A stretch of 64,000 nt of DNA. Origin: Sinomonas terrae (GTDB lineage: Bacteria > Actinomycetota > Actinomycetes > Actinomycetales > Micrococcaceae). Every line of letters starts with the position of its first letter. The stretch's first letter is position 1. The position numbers were made by a program, and so were the translations under genes. This document shows, piece by piece, positions 34,121-43,073 of this stretch. The notes below the pieces were generated by a model, which was not told the origin of the DNA, ran no database searches, and was given only the letters and a program-made list of their open reading frames with translations. The stretch covers positions 4,030,001 to 4,094,000 of the forward strand of contig NZ_JAKZBV010000001.1 in assembly GCF_022539255.1 (NCBI RefSeq), read 5' to 3'.

Positions 34121-35308
34121 TCAGCGCGCGCCGGTGAGGTGCTCGAGCGCGAGCTGGTTGAGCTTGATAAACGCGTACGAGCGCTCGGCAGCCTTCTCGG
34201 TGTCGAACGACTCGAACGCCGAGGCGTCGGCGAGCAGATCCGCCGTCGTCTCCCCCGCGGCGAGCGTGGGCTCGCCGAGCTCGAAGACGCCGGAGGTGCG
34301 CAGGGCCTCCTGGACCTCGGGATCGGCGCGGAACGCCGTCGCCCGCTCCTTGAGGATGAGGTACATGCGCATGTTCGCCTTCGCGGACTCCCACACGCCG
34401 TCGTATCCGTCGGTCCGGGACGGCTTGTAGTCGAAGTGGCGGGGGCCCTCGTAGCGGGGGCCACCGTTCGGGAAGCCGTTCTCGAGCAGGTCAACGGTGA
34501 AGAACGCGCTCGTGAGGTCGCCGTGGCCGAACACGAGGTCCTGATCGTACTTGATGCCGCGCTGGCCGTTGAGGTCGATGTGGAAGAGCTTGCCCGCCCA
34601 AAGCGCCTGCGCGATGCCGTGGGTGAAGTTCAGCCCGGCCATCTGCTCGTGGCCGACCTCGGGGTTGAGGCCCACGATGTCGCCGTGCTCGAGCTGGGCG
34701 ATGAACGCGAGGCCGTGGCCGACCGACGGGAGGAGGATGTCGCCGCGCGGCTCGTTCGGCTTGGGCTCGAGCGCGATCCGGAGGCCGTAGCCCTTGTCCT
34801 TGATGTACGCGGCGGCGGTGTCGACGCCCTCGCGGTAGCGATCGAGCGCGGCGTTGATGTCCTTCGAGCCGTCGTACTCGGAGCCCTCGCGGCCGCCCCA
34901 CATGACGAAGGTCTCGGCGCCCAGCTCGGCGGCCAGATCAATGTTGTGGAGGACCTTCGCGAGCGCGAAGCGGCGGACCGAACGGTCGTTGGAGGTGAAG
35001 CCGCCGTCCTTGAAGACCGGGTGGCTGAAGAGGTTGGTCGTGACCATGGGGACCTTGAGGCCCGTCTCCTCGAGCGCGGCGCGGAAGCGCTTCAGGATGA
35101 GGTCACGCTCGTTGGTACTCGCCCCGAACGGGACGAGGTCGTTGTCGTGGAACGTGATCCCGTATGCGCCGAACTCGGAGAGCTTGTGGACGGCCTCGAC
35201 CGGATCGACATCGGCGCGGGTGGGGACGCCGAACGGGTCGTTTCCGGTCCAGCCGACGGTCCAGAGGCCGAAAGTGAACTTGTCGGCAGGGGTGGGGGTG
35301 AGCGTCAT
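34121..35308 (-). CDS. xylA: Xylose isomerase (actinobacterial class I)
   Basis: A 395-aa TIM-barrel isomerase. Catalytic His in FHDNDLVPFG, the metal ligands in ALEPKPNEPRGD, GLNPEVGHEQMAGLNF and FHIDLNGQRGIKYDQDLVFGHGD are all present. It converts D-xylose to D-xylulose using divalent metal. ATG 35308 follows AGAGGTG; ATG 35317 is an alternative. First gene of xylA-xylB-alditol oxidase, divergent from a ROK regulator. Confidence 0.95.
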   Translation of the reverse strand: MTLTPTPADKFTFGLWTVGWTGNDPFGVPTRADVDPVEAVHKLSEFGAYGITFHDNDLVPFGASTNERDLILKRFRAALEETGLKVPMVTTNLFSHPVFKDGGFTSNDRSVRRFALAKVLHNIDLAAELGAETFVMWGGREGSEYDGSKDINAALDRYREGVDTAAAYIKDKGYGLRIALEPKPNEPRGDILLPSVGHGLAFIAQLEHGDIVGLNPEVGHEQMAGLNFTHGIAQALWAGKLFHIDLNGQRGIKYDQDLVFGHGDLTSAFFTVDLLENGFPNGGPRYEGPRHFDYKPSRTDGYDGVWESAKANMRMYLILKERATAFRADPEVQEALRTSGVFELGEPTLAAGETTADLLADASAFESFDTEKAAERSYAFIKLNQLALEHLTGAR

Positions 35309-35347
35309 GTCAGGCACCTCTTTGGGCTAGGTTTCGGAGGGGAAGAA

Positions 35348-35372
35348 GAATTAGTATGTGTTCTGAACTATA
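35348..35372. promoter_or_regulatory. Presumed XylR (ROK) box
   Basis: GAATTAGTA, four variable bases, then TTCTGAACTATA lies in the 109-bp xylA-xylR spacer and recurs at 8335-8359 upstream of the aldo/keto reductase. The TTC-T-GAA core is symmetric. Confidence 0.7.
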
Positions 35373-35417
35373 TGGGCCATGGTGAACTTGGTCAATGGTT
35401 TTCGAAGAAGGAGGAGC

Positions 35418-36635
35418 ATGCGCGAGCATGACGGCGGGGCAACCATGGCGCCGGGTCGCGTCGGCGACGTCCGGCGCCGCAATCTCGCGCTCGTGCTCGG
35501 CAGCATAGGGCCCGAGAGTCTGGCTACGCGCGCCGATATCGCCTCCTCGACCGGCCTCACGAAAGCGTCCGTCTCGAGCCTCGTCTCCGAGCTCCTCGAG
35601 ACCGGGCTCGTCGAGGAAGTCGGGCTCACACGAGCAGGCGAGCGCGGGCGCCCCGGAGTCGGCCTCGCCCTCGACGCGCGGCGGGGAGCGCTCGGCGCGG
35701 AGGTGAACGTCGATTACCTCGCCGTCGGCGTCGTCGACCTCCACGGCACGCTTCACTTCCACGAGGTTGCCGAGGCCGTGAATCGCGGCCGGGAGCCGGC
35801 GGGCGTCGTCGCCGAACTCTCCCAGCTCGTCGGCCGGTGCGTCTCCGCAGCAGCCGAGGCCGGGATGACCCTCCTCGGCGGAGGCCTTGCCGTGCCGGGC
35901 CTCGTGGAGCCTTCGAGCGGAACCGTCCTCAGCGCACCCAACTTGGGCTGGCGCGATGCCGACCTCTCCGCCGCACTAGCCGAGCTCGTCCCGGAAGCCC
36001 CCTTCGGCGTCGTCCTCTCCAACGAGGCCGACAGCGCAGCCCTCGCCGAACTCTGGTACGGGCATGGGGCAGCGCTTGGCTCATACCTCTATGTTTCGGG
36101 AGAAGTTGGCGTCGGCGGTGGGCTCGTGATGGGGTCCGAGCTGTTCGCCGGTCCCGGCGGGCACGCGGGCGAGGTGGGGCACGTCGTCGTCGAACCGACG
36201 GGGCGGCGCTGCTCGTGCGGGGGGCGTGGGTGCCTCGAGACCGTCGCGGGCCAGGAAGCGATCCTCGCCGCCGCGGGCATCACCAACGGCGGAAGCACGA
36301 CGGCGGCGCGCATGGCCGCGCTGCAAGCGGCCCTTGACGCAGGGGATGCCCAGGCGATCAACGCCGTCGAACGCGCAGGGCACTATCTCGGCATCGCCGT
36401 CGTCTCCGCGGCCCGGCTCATCGATCTCTCCGCGGTGGTGCTCGGTGGGCACTTCGCAGCACTGGCAACGTGGCTGCGGCCGGCGCTGCTCGCGAGCCTC
36501 GAGGGCTTTGCCCCTGGGGCCGTTGCAGCGAGTGCCGTCGCCTTCTCCGAGCTGGGCACGACGGCGGCCCTTCGCGGGGCGGCCGGTGCCGCCGTACGCC
36601 GGGCACTGGCCGCGCCGTACGCGCTGTTGGGGTAG
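35418..36635 (+). CDS. xylR: ROK-family transcriptional regulator (XylR-like)
   Basis: A 405-aa repressor: N-terminal HTH (LATRADIASSTGLTKASVSSLVSELLETGLV), then the ROK kinase-like domain with LSNEADSAALAELWYG, GAGVGGG-like SGEVGVGGGLV and the zinc motif CSCGGRGCLE. ATG 35418 has AAGGAGGAG at the right spacing. It is divergent from xylA, and the spacer holds a box also found upstream of the aldo/keto reductase at 8 kb, so its regulon may include that gene. Confidence 0.88.
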   Translation: MREHDGGATMAPGRVGDVRRRNLALVLGSIGPESLATRADIASSTGLTKASVSSLVSELLETGLVEEVGLTRAGERGRPGVGLALDARRGALGAEVNVDYLAVGVVDLHGTLHFHEVAEAVNRGREPAGVVAELSQLVGRCVSAAAEAGMTLLGGGLAVPGLVEPSSGTVLSAPNLGWRDADLSAALAELVPEAPFGVVLSNEADSAALAELWYGHGAALGSYLYVSGEVGVGGGLVMGSELFAGPGGHAGEVGHVVVEPTGRRCSCGGRGCLETVAGQEAILAAAGITNGGSTTAARMAALQAALDAGDAQAINAVERAGHYLGIAVVSAARLIDLSAVVLGGHFAALATWLRPALLASLEGFAPGAVAASAVAFSELGTTAALRGAAGAAVRRALAAPYALLG

Positions 36636-36725
36636 GCCTTCCGGTTATGTGCCGTTTGACCGCTCACGTGCCGCTGAGCAGCCGCACCTGTGCGGGTAAG
36701 GGCGCCGCCTGCGGGCGAGGGCGCC

Positions 36726-37403
36726 TCAGGATCCGTTCGAGCGGTCGAGGGACAGCCGGGCGACCAGGCGATCCAGGAACGCCGCGAAGGAGCGTTCAAG
36801 GTCGAAGGACGGGTTGAGGAGGAACTGGATCTCGAGGCCGTCCATGGTCGCGAGCAGGCACTCCGCCTCGCCCTCGATCTCATCCGCGGCCATGGGACGG
36901 AAGTGCCCGTCCTCAATCGCGTCACGGAAGAGGCCGCGCATGGTGGCGAGGGTCGCCGAGTAGCGCTCGGTCATGAACCCGTGCGCCGGATGGTCAGCCG
37001 ATGTGGCCTCTGCCGCCATGGTCGTGTAGAGCTCGAGCAGGCCTCGGTGCTGAGTGTGGTAGTGCATGAGCTTCTTGAAGGCATCGAGGAACTCGTAGTC
37101 CCGGTTCGGGGAACCCATGACCTCGGAGGTCACCACATCCCAATGCTCGAGGACAGCGACGAGCAGTCCTTCCTTGCTTCCGAACAGCTTGATGATCGCA
37201 GCCGGGGTGAGGCCTACGCGCTCGGCCACCTGCTGGAGCGTGCCGCCTTTGAAACCGTGCTGCCCGAAGACCTCCATCGCCTCCGCGACGACTTCACGAC
37301 GACGCTCGATCCCCTTCTTGTAGGGGCCCCGAGGGCTGCGCTTGTGAGGGCCCCGAGGACCACGGCTGTCCGGCCGAGGCTGGCTCTGCGAGGGCGACGT
37401 CAT
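36726..37403 (-). CDS. TetR-family transcriptional regulator
   Basis: A 225-aa regulator with a basic, Pro/Arg-rich leader of about 30 residues and then the TetR HTH (RREVVAEAMEVFGQHGFKGGTLQQVAERVGLTPAAIIKLFGSKEGLL). The C-terminal ligand domain is unassigned. It is divergent from a Gfo/Idh oxidoreductase gene and an inverted repeat lies in the 80-bp spacer, so it probably represses that pair. Confidence 0.88.
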   Translation of the reverse strand: MTSPSQSQPRPDSRGPRGPHKRSPRGPYKKGIERRREVVAEAMEVFGQHGFKGGTLQQVAERVGLTPAAIIKLFGSKEGLLVAVLEHWDVVTSEVMGSPNRDYEFLDAFKKLMHYHTQHRGLLELYTTMAAEATSADHPAHGFMTERYSATLATMRGLFRDAIEDGHFRPMAADEIEGEAECLLATMDGLEIQFLLNPSFDLERSFAAFLDRLVARLSLDRSNGS

Positions 37404-37451
37404 GCCTTGGAGCCTACCCCTGAGGCGGGAGCTGCGACCCGACCCCTTGTG

Positions 37452-37480
37452 CTAAAGGTAAATTTCTACATACCTTTTAG
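37452..37480. promoter_or_regulatory. Inverted repeat, probable TetR operator
   Basis: CTAAAGGTA (37452-37460) and TACCTTTTAG (37471-37480) form an AT-rich dyad ending four bases before the Gfo/Idh start codon, a repressor position that would also block ribosome loading or transcription. Confidence 0.65.
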
Positions 37481-37483
37481 ATC

Positions 37484-38557
37484 ATGGAAAACTCGAGAAG
37501 TTCTACGCTGGGCGTCGGCATCCTCGGCGCCGGGCCGGTCACCCAAGCCATCCATCTGCCCACCCTCTCCCGGCTCCGCGACGTCTTCCACGTCGCGAAA
37601 GTCATGGACGTGGATCCCAAGATTGCGGAGTCGGTGGCTGGACGGGTGGGAGCAGCTTGGACCACGAGCATGGACGAGCTCCTCGCGGACGAATCCGTGC
37701 AGATCGTGGTCGTCTGCAGCCCCCACCAGTTCCACGCAGAGCAGGTCATTGCGGCCTGCCGCGCGGGAAAGCAGGCAATCCTGTGCGAGAAGCCGTTCGC
37801 GATGAGCCAGGCCGAGGCCGAGCAGATCGCCGCTGTATCCCAGGAGACCGGTGTGCCGATCATCGTGGGCGCGATGCACACGTTCGACCCGGGATGGCTC
37901 GCCGCGAAGGAACACTGGGGTGACCTTGTCCAGACGGCGCACACCATCCGCTACTCGATCGTCCTCCCGCCGAATCCGCGCTTCGAAGATTTTGCCACCG
38001 AGGTCATCACCCGCCCCCAGTCCCAGCCGCGTGATCGCCGTGACCCGGAGGTCGCCGCCAGCATGGTTCGTGGCGGCATCATGGGGCTGGCGATCCACGA
38101 TCTGCCCCTCGTAAGGGCCTTCTGCCCGGACTTCACCGACCTGGAGGTCCTCTCGTGCGAGGTCCCCGACTCGGGCGGCTACCTCGTGAATCTGCGCATC
38201 GGTGATCGGAATGTGCAGGTGTTCGGGATCAATACCCAAAGCTGGGAGCCGGAGTGGATCTTCGAAGCCATCGGCGACGACGCAGCGCTCCGCATCGACT
38301 TCACGCCGTCCTACGTCCAAGCAGGTTCGGCAACGGCCACCATCAGCCGCGGTGGCGAATCCGAGGTGTATGGCCCGTACGCGTTCAACGGCTACGAAGC
38401 GGAATGGCGCTTTCTCGCCGATCTCGCAAGGGGGAAGGCCGAGCCCCTGGACGTGACCGAACTCATCCATGACCTCACGTTCGCCCTCGAAGTCGCCGAC
38501 ACGGCCTCCGCTGCCGTCCGCTCCACCACAGCTCCCAAGGAAGAGGCATCCGTATGA
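37484..38557 (+). CDS. Gfo/Idh/MocA family oxidoreductase
   Basis: A 357-aa dehydrogenase: Rossmann motif GVGILGAGPVTQAIHLPTL, catalytic lysine in AILCEKPFAMS, and GLAIHDLPLVRAF in place of the usual D-x-G-x-H-x-x-D segment, so the substrate site is somewhat unusual. It overlaps the next gene by four bases (ATGA), implying the two proteins act together. Substrate unknown; most members oxidise sugars or inositols. Confidence 0.85.
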   Translation: MENSRSSTLGVGILGAGPVTQAIHLPTLSRLRDVFHVAKVMDVDPKIAESVAGRVGAAWTTSMDELLADESVQIVVVCSPHQFHAEQVIAACRAGKQAILCEKPFAMSQAEAEQIAAVSQETGVPIIVGAMHTFDPGWLAAKEHWGDLVQTAHTIRYSIVLPPNPRFEDFATEVITRPQSQPRDRRDPEVAASMVRGGIMGLAIHDLPLVRAFCPDFTDLEVLSCEVPDSGGYLVNLRIGDRNVQVFGINTQSWEPEWIFEAIGDDAALRIDFTPSYVQAGSATATISRGGESEVYGPYAFNGYEAEWRFLADLARGKAEPLDVTELIHDLTFALEVADTASAAVRSTTAPKEEASV

Positions 38558-39366
38558 CCCAGCAGCTCACCGTCACGTCCTCGCATGAAGCTGACGCGAG
38601 CGGCGACGTCCCCCAGGTCGTCGCTTCCCTGCCGGTTTCGCTGCACCCCTCCGACGGCGAGGACTCGGCCTTGGTCGCGATCGCCGGCAGCCCGGGCTGG
38701 ACCGAGGCGGCACTCGCGTCCATCGCCTCCGGCGCGCGAGGTCTCATGGTCATCCACCCGTGCGCAGCCGATGTAGCCGCGCTGAAGGACCGGGCGTCGA
38801 CGTTGGGGGTACCCGTCGTCGTCGACACTGAGTGGGCGCACAACCCAGCCGTCGCCGCGGCCGCGCCGCACTTCGCTGCCCACGACGACGAGGACAGCCT
38901 TCTCGAGGCCCGGGTCAACGCTCCCGTCGGAGCAGACCTCGACCAGGTGCTGCTCGCACAGCTCGCGCTCATCCGTGCCGCGGTGGGCCCGGTGATGAGC
39001 CTCACCTATGCGAGGCGGAACCGGCATGGCTACGACGCACTGGCCGCGCTCGCCAGCGGCGCGCGCGCAAGTCTGGCTGCGATCCTCACGAACGCGATCC
39101 CCGGGTCCGCCACGCTGCGCATGATCAAGCCGGAGACGGCGGTAACGCTCACCCTCCCCGGAGCAGGGACAGCCGCACCGGGCAAGGTCACGGTGTCCGG
39201 CCCCGAGGGAGCGACGCTCCTGCCGACACAGTGGGAGACCGCGCACCGTGCGGCGTGGCGGCGGCTGCACGGCCTCGCCGATGCCGGGCGGGCCTGCGAA
39301 GACCTCGAGGCCTTCGCCGACGACGCCGCCCTCGTCGCCAGCGCTAGCTCCGCCGTCGGACGCTAG
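38554..39366 (+). CDS. Protein of unknown function coupled to a Gfo/Idh oxidoreductase
   Basis: A 270-aa protein I do not recognise. No membrane segment or signal peptide is seen. The first half is a possible alpha/beta nucleotide-like fold (ALVAIAGSPGWTEAALASIASGARGLMVIHP; VPVVVDTEWAHNP), and the last 120 residues include AHRAAWRRLHGLADAGRACEDLEAFADDAALV, which resembles C-terminal accessory segments of sugar-acid dehydrogenase loci. Its start overlaps the Gfo/Idh stop by four bases; a strong terminator follows. It is probably a partner or second enzyme of that dehydrogenase. Confidence 0.7.
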   Translation: MTQQLTVTSSHEADASGDVPQVVASLPVSLHPSDGEDSALVAIAGSPGWTEAALASIASGARGLMVIHPCAADVAALKDRASTLGVPVVVDTEWAHNPAVAAAAPHFAAHDDEDSLLEARVNAPVGADLDQVLLAQLALIRAAVGPVMSLTYARRNRHGYDALAALASGARASLAAILTNAIPGSATLRMIKPETAVTLTLPGAGTAAPGKVTVSGPEGATLLPTQWETAHRAAWRRLHGLADAGRACEDLEAFADDAALVASASSAVGR

Positions 39367-39393
39367 CCCACGCCGTCGGACGCCAAGCAACAA

Positions 39394-39438
39394 AGAGCGG
39401 CTCCCCACCTTCCGGCGGGGAGCCGCTCTCCTTGTTTT
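39394..39438. terminator. Bidirectional rho-independent terminator
   Basis: AGAGCGGCTCCCC (39394-39406) pairs exactly with 39417-39429 over a 10-nt loop and is followed by CCTTGTTTTC. The reverse side reads into TTTGTTG. It separates the rightward Gfo/Idh pair from the leftward ABC permeases. Confidence 0.9.
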
Positions 39439-39476
39439 CACGGCCTCACAGTTCTTATGGCGTCACGGCGTCTGCA

Positions 39477-40364
39477 TCACCGTCCGGCGAGCGAGCCGCC
39501 GATGCCGCCCACGCTGAAGTACTTGTTCAGCACGGAGAACAGGATGATCGGCGGGAGCATCATGATCACCGCGCAAGCGGAGACGGGACCCCAGTCCGTG
39601 GCGTTCTGCTGGAAGAACGTCTCGAGGCCGACCGGGAACGTGTAGTTGGCGTCCGAACGCAGGAAGACCAACGCGACGAGGTAGTCGTTCCAGGCGAGCA
39701 GGAAGGCGAACACCGCCGTCGAGAGGATGCCCGGAAGCGAGTTGCGCAGCACCACACGCATGAAACCGCCGAAAACGGACGCGCCGTCGATCCATGCCGC
39801 CTCTTCGAGGGCTATCGGGATGGAGTCGTAGTAGGCGGCCATCATCCAGATCGCCACAGACATCGTGGAGCCGACATAGATGATCATGACGCCGGTCAGG
39901 TTGTCGACGAGTCCAAGCTGTGCGAACAGGATGAACAGCGGGATGACGGCGGTGACCACCGGCAGCGACTGCACGATGAACAGCACGAGGGAGAACCCCG
40001 ACACGAGCTTGTTGCGGCCTCGCGAGAGGACGTAGCCGGCTGGGGCGGCGACGACGACCGAGACGACGACCGTCACGACGGTCACGAGCAGGCTGTTGTT
40101 CAGCCAGGTCAGCACGCCCGTCTGGGAGAACACGTTGGTGAAGTTCTCGAACGTGAACGCCGAGGTGCTGGTGCTGCCGAGTGAAGGCTGCAGCGAGAGG
40201 AAGAAGATCGCCACGATCGGCACGAGGACGACGGCGGTGATGATCAGGATGAGCAGGAAGCGCCACCAGCGCCCGCGCATGCCGGCTTCCTCGAGCCGAC
40301 GCCTCGGGACGTTGCGGCCCCGGGGAGTCGACTGAGCCGACGCGCGTACTGTTTCGACTGTCAT
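39477..40364 (-). CDS. Carbohydrate ABC transporter permease (CUT1, MalG type)
   Basis: A 295-aa permease with six membrane helices and the EAA motif EEAAWIDGASVFGGFMRVVLRNSLPG. The N-terminus is Arg-rich and cytoplasmic. It overlaps the partner permease by four bases. Forms the membrane channel with the MalF-type protein; the energising ATPase is not in this cluster, as is common for actinobacteria that share a single MsiK-type ATPase. Confidence 0.92.
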   Translation of the reverse strand: MTVETVRASAQSTPRGRNVPRRRLEEAGMRGRWWRFLLILIITAVVLVPIVAIFFLSLQPSLGSTSTSAFTFENFTNVFSQTGVLTWLNNSLLVTVVTVVVSVVVAAPAGYVLSRGRNKLVSGFSLVLFIVQSLPVVTAVIPLFILFAQLGLVDNLTGVMIIYVGSTMSVAIWMMAAYYDSIPIALEEAAWIDGASVFGGFMRVVLRNSLPGILSTAVFAFLLAWNDYLVALVFLRSDANYTFPVGLETFFQQNATDWGPVSACAVIMMLPPIILFSVLNKYFSVGGIGGSLAGR

Positions 40365-41338
40365 TCGACGCTCGCCTTTCGAATCTGGCGGTAGAGAATC
40401 ACGGAGACCACGATCAGGACGATGGTGGTCATGAAGGCGATCGCGACACCCGGTCCAACCTGGAAGTTCTCGAACACCGTGCGGTAGGCGAGGACAACGA
40501 GGGACGTCGTGGAGCCCACGGGGCCGCCACCGGTCAGCAGGAAGATCGTGGGGAAGTCATTGACGCAGAAGATGGTCATCAGGATCCAGCTGATGTAGGT
40601 CGAGCGCGAGATCAGCGGCAGGGTGATCTGGCTGAATGTCTGCCAGCTCCCCGCGCCGTCGACCTTCGCCGCCTCGTAGACGTTCGTGTCCACGGAAGCG
40701 AGCGCCGAACTCATCATCATCATCATGAACGGGAAGCTGATCCAGACCTTGAAGACGCACACCGTGACCTTGGCGAGGGTCGGGTTCGCCAGGAAGAGCA
40801 CGTTGCCGAGTCCCAGGGCTTGGGCGAGCATGGGGAATGGGCTCTGCGGAGTGGCCACCAACCAGTTCCACGAGAAGGCCGAGACCACGACCGGCACGAT
40901 CCAAGGCAGCAGCAGGAGCACCTTGAACACGCCGCCGGCGGGGATGCGCGTACGCAGCAGCAGCGCGAGCACCAGACCGATCACCCAGCTGCCGAACACG
41001 CCGACCAGAGTGAAGATGAGCGTGAACAGCGCCGCCTGCCAGAAGGCGGGAGTCAGGTTTCCGGCGACGAGCGTGTCGATGTAGTTGGTGAAGCCGACGA
41101 AATCGCCGCCCTGAATGAGGGTGCCGTTTCGCAGCGACTGGTATGCCGCATAGATCACCGGGTAGAGGTTGATCAGCAGCAGGAGGATCAGCGCCGGGGC
41201 CGTGAAAATGATGTAGGTCCAGCCTTTGGCGCGAAGCTGCCTATTCTTCTTTTTGGGCCCGGCCGAGCGGCCGCTGCCGGCGACGCCGACACCGCGCTTT
41301 GCGCGGCCCATTTGGTCGGCGATGGAGTCTGTCGACAT
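40361..41338 (-). CDS. Carbohydrate ABC transporter permease (CUT1, MalF type)
   Basis: A 325-aa permease with six helices and the EAA motif EAAKVDGAGSWQTFSQITLPLISRS. A basic leader with PKKKNRQLRAKG precedes helix 1. ATG 41338 gives the normal N-terminus; the preceding 21 codons overlap a C/G-rich inverted sequence and are unlikely to be translated. Middle gene of the binding protein-permease-permease operon. Confidence 0.92.
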   Translation of the reverse strand: MSTDSIADQMGRAKRGVGVAGSGRSAGPKKKNRQLRAKGWTYIIFTAPALILLLLINLYPVIYAAYQSLRNGTLIQGGDFVGFTNYIDTLVAGNLTPAFWQAALFTLIFTLVGVFGSWVIGLVLALLLRTRIPAGGVFKVLLLLPWIVPVVVSAFSWNWLVATPQSPFPMLAQALGLGNVLFLANPTLAKVTVCVFKVWISFPFMMMMMSSALASVDTNVYEAAKVDGAGSWQTFSQITLPLISRSTYISWILMTIFCVNDFPTIFLLTGGGPVGSTTSLVVLAYRTVFENFQVGPGVAIAFMTTIVLIVVSVILYRQIRKASVE

Positions 41339-41410
41339 TACTTCTCTCTCTCTGGCGACGGTAGGCCGAGTGGGTTCCCCGGGAAGACCCGGGGAACCCA
41401 CCCCTTCCGG

Positions 41411-42733
41411 CTACGACTTCATGTTCGCCTTGATGGCATTCTGAAGAGTCGTCAGTGCCGACTTGGCATCGGTCTTTCCGCCCAGGATCGACTGGGTGAA
41501 GGTGTCCATTGCCGGGGTGCCGTCAACGGTCGTGACGCCGAGGAACAGCGCGGTGCCCCCCGGTGCCGCCCACGTCTTCGAGATCGGCTGCCACTCGTTG
41601 ATGACCTTGACGTTGTTGGCGTTCGCCTGGAACTCCTTCGTCTGGGTGATCGACTTGAGCGGCGGCAGCCCGATGCCGGTGGCCTGAGTCCACAGCGGGC
41701 TCATGTTCTGGTAGTAGTACGTGAGGAACGCCTCGGAGCCCTGCTGGCTCGGGGTGTTCTTGTACATCATGATGTTGTTCGGGAAGTACAGCGCACCCTT
41801 CTTCCCGTTCGGGCTCGTCAGCGGGCTCGCGACCACCAGATCGTTGAGGGCATCGCCCCCCACGTTCTGAGCGAGGCCGGCGGTGTCGAAGCCCATGCCG
41901 AACTTCTTCGCCTTCCACTGCGACTGGGCATTCGCGCTCGTGTACGTGGGGCTGGCCGGGTCGACGTAGCCCTTGCTCACACACTCGAGCACGAAGTTCA
42001 TCGCGTCGATGTTCTCCTGCGTGACGCAGTTCGGCTGCTGGTTCGCGTCGAACAGACCGCCGCCGTTGTTGATCATCCAGCTCACGAGGATGTGGCCGCC
42101 GGTGTAGCTGCCGGCGCCCGCGCTCGTGCCGTAGCCGTAGACGCCCATCTTCTTGAGCGCCGCGCAGGTGTCCAGGAACGACTGCCAGTCCGTCGGCACG
42201 TTCGCCCCGGCCTGCTGGAGGAGCGACTTGCTGTACCACAGGACGCGCATATCGAGGTTGTACGGAACAGCCGCGTAGCCCTTCGGGACCTTCATCGCGT
42301 CGAGCAGGCCGGGCAGGAAGTCGTTGTACAGCCCGTTGTTCTTCCAGCTGTTCAGCAGGTTGTCCGCGTACGCGATAGCGCCCTGGGACTCGAACTGGAA
42401 CGCCTGGGTTCCACCGCCGGAGCTGACGGCCGGACCGGTGTTCGAGGCGACTGCGGAGGAGAACGTCTGGGTGAAGTTCGCCCATTGGATCTCCTGGTAG
42501 GTGGCCGCCGGGAGACCATTCGCAGGCTTGTAGGCCTCCGTGATCTTCTTGTCGAGCGGGTTGAAGGCCGTATTGCCCCACGGCATATTCCAGAACTTGA
42601 GCGACTTGCTGCTTCCGCCGCCGGAGCTTGACCCTCCGGTGCAAGCGGCCAACAGCGGGATTGATGCAGCGGCGCCAGCCAGGCCGAGGAAGCCACGGCG
42701 GCTGAAGTTCGAGCCGGTGAATGAATTGGTCAT
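41411..42733 (-). CDS. Sugar ABC transporter substrate-binding lipoprotein (Tat signal)
   Basis: A 440-aa SBP_bac_1-type protein. The N-terminus carries a twin-arginine motif SRRGFLGLAG and a lipobox LLAAC, so it is exported folded and lipid-anchored. Motifs PWGNTAFNPL and ALYFPNNIMMYKNTPSQQGSEAFLTYY fit oligosaccharide-binding proteins. ATG 42733 is preceded by GGAAGGAG. It heads a CUT1 operon; the ligand cannot be named, but the adjoining ThuA and Gfo/Idh genes suggest a disaccharide or glycoside. Confidence 0.92.
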   Translation of the reverse strand: MTNSFTGSNFSRRGFLGLAGAAASIPLLAACTGGSSSGGGSSKSLKFWNMPWGNTAFNPLDKKITEAYKPANGLPAATYQEIQWANFTQTFSSAVASNTGPAVSSGGGTQAFQFESQGAIAYADNLLNSWKNNGLYNDFLPGLLDAMKVPKGYAAVPYNLDMRVLWYSKSLLQQAGANVPTDWQSFLDTCAALKKMGVYGYGTSAGAGSYTGGHILVSWMINNGGGLFDANQQPNCVTQENIDAMNFVLECVSKGYVDPASPTYTSANAQSQWKAKKFGMGFDTAGLAQNVGGDALNDLVVASPLTSPNGKKGALYFPNNIMMYKNTPSQQGSEAFLTYYYQNMSPLWTQATGIGLPPLKSITQTKEFQANANNVKVINEWQPISKTWAAPGGTALFLGVTTVDGTPAMDTFTQSILGGKTDAKSALTTLQNAIKANMKS

Positions 42734-43073
42734 TGATGACTCCTTCCAATTGGAATCAGCAGCCGAGGCCACAGATTGCACACTCTTCATTGAGATAAAA
42801 CGCGCTTCGTTACGCTGTCTTTAGAAAGAGCCGAATACGGGACCGGCCTTTCTTGCTGATCAGAATCAGATTTTTAGGATCCCGAGGGCTCTGCACCTTT
42901 CAGCCGATCGGATCGGCATCGAGTTGGACTGAAGAGGCTGTGGAGAGACGTGTCCTCCCGCGGAGGAAGGATGCGGGCTGTGAGCCGCTTCACAGTGAGC
43001 CTAGAAGGACTTTTGACGATGCGCAAGCAAAAGATGAGAAGTTAACATGCCAAAGGGTTCTCGCCACCGTTGC
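42734..43073. other. 340-bp spacer upstream of the sugar-binding protein gene
   Basis: No gene is seen. A CTGAT/ATCAG dyad at 42856-42869 is a possible control site for the ABC operon. The remainder shows no terminator for the Gfo/Idh gene and no repeat. Confidence 0.4.

Noticed and set aside
33557..35431. 624-codon open frame on the + strand
   Set aside because: It is the antisense shadow of xylA and xylB in high-GC DNA and has no family motif.
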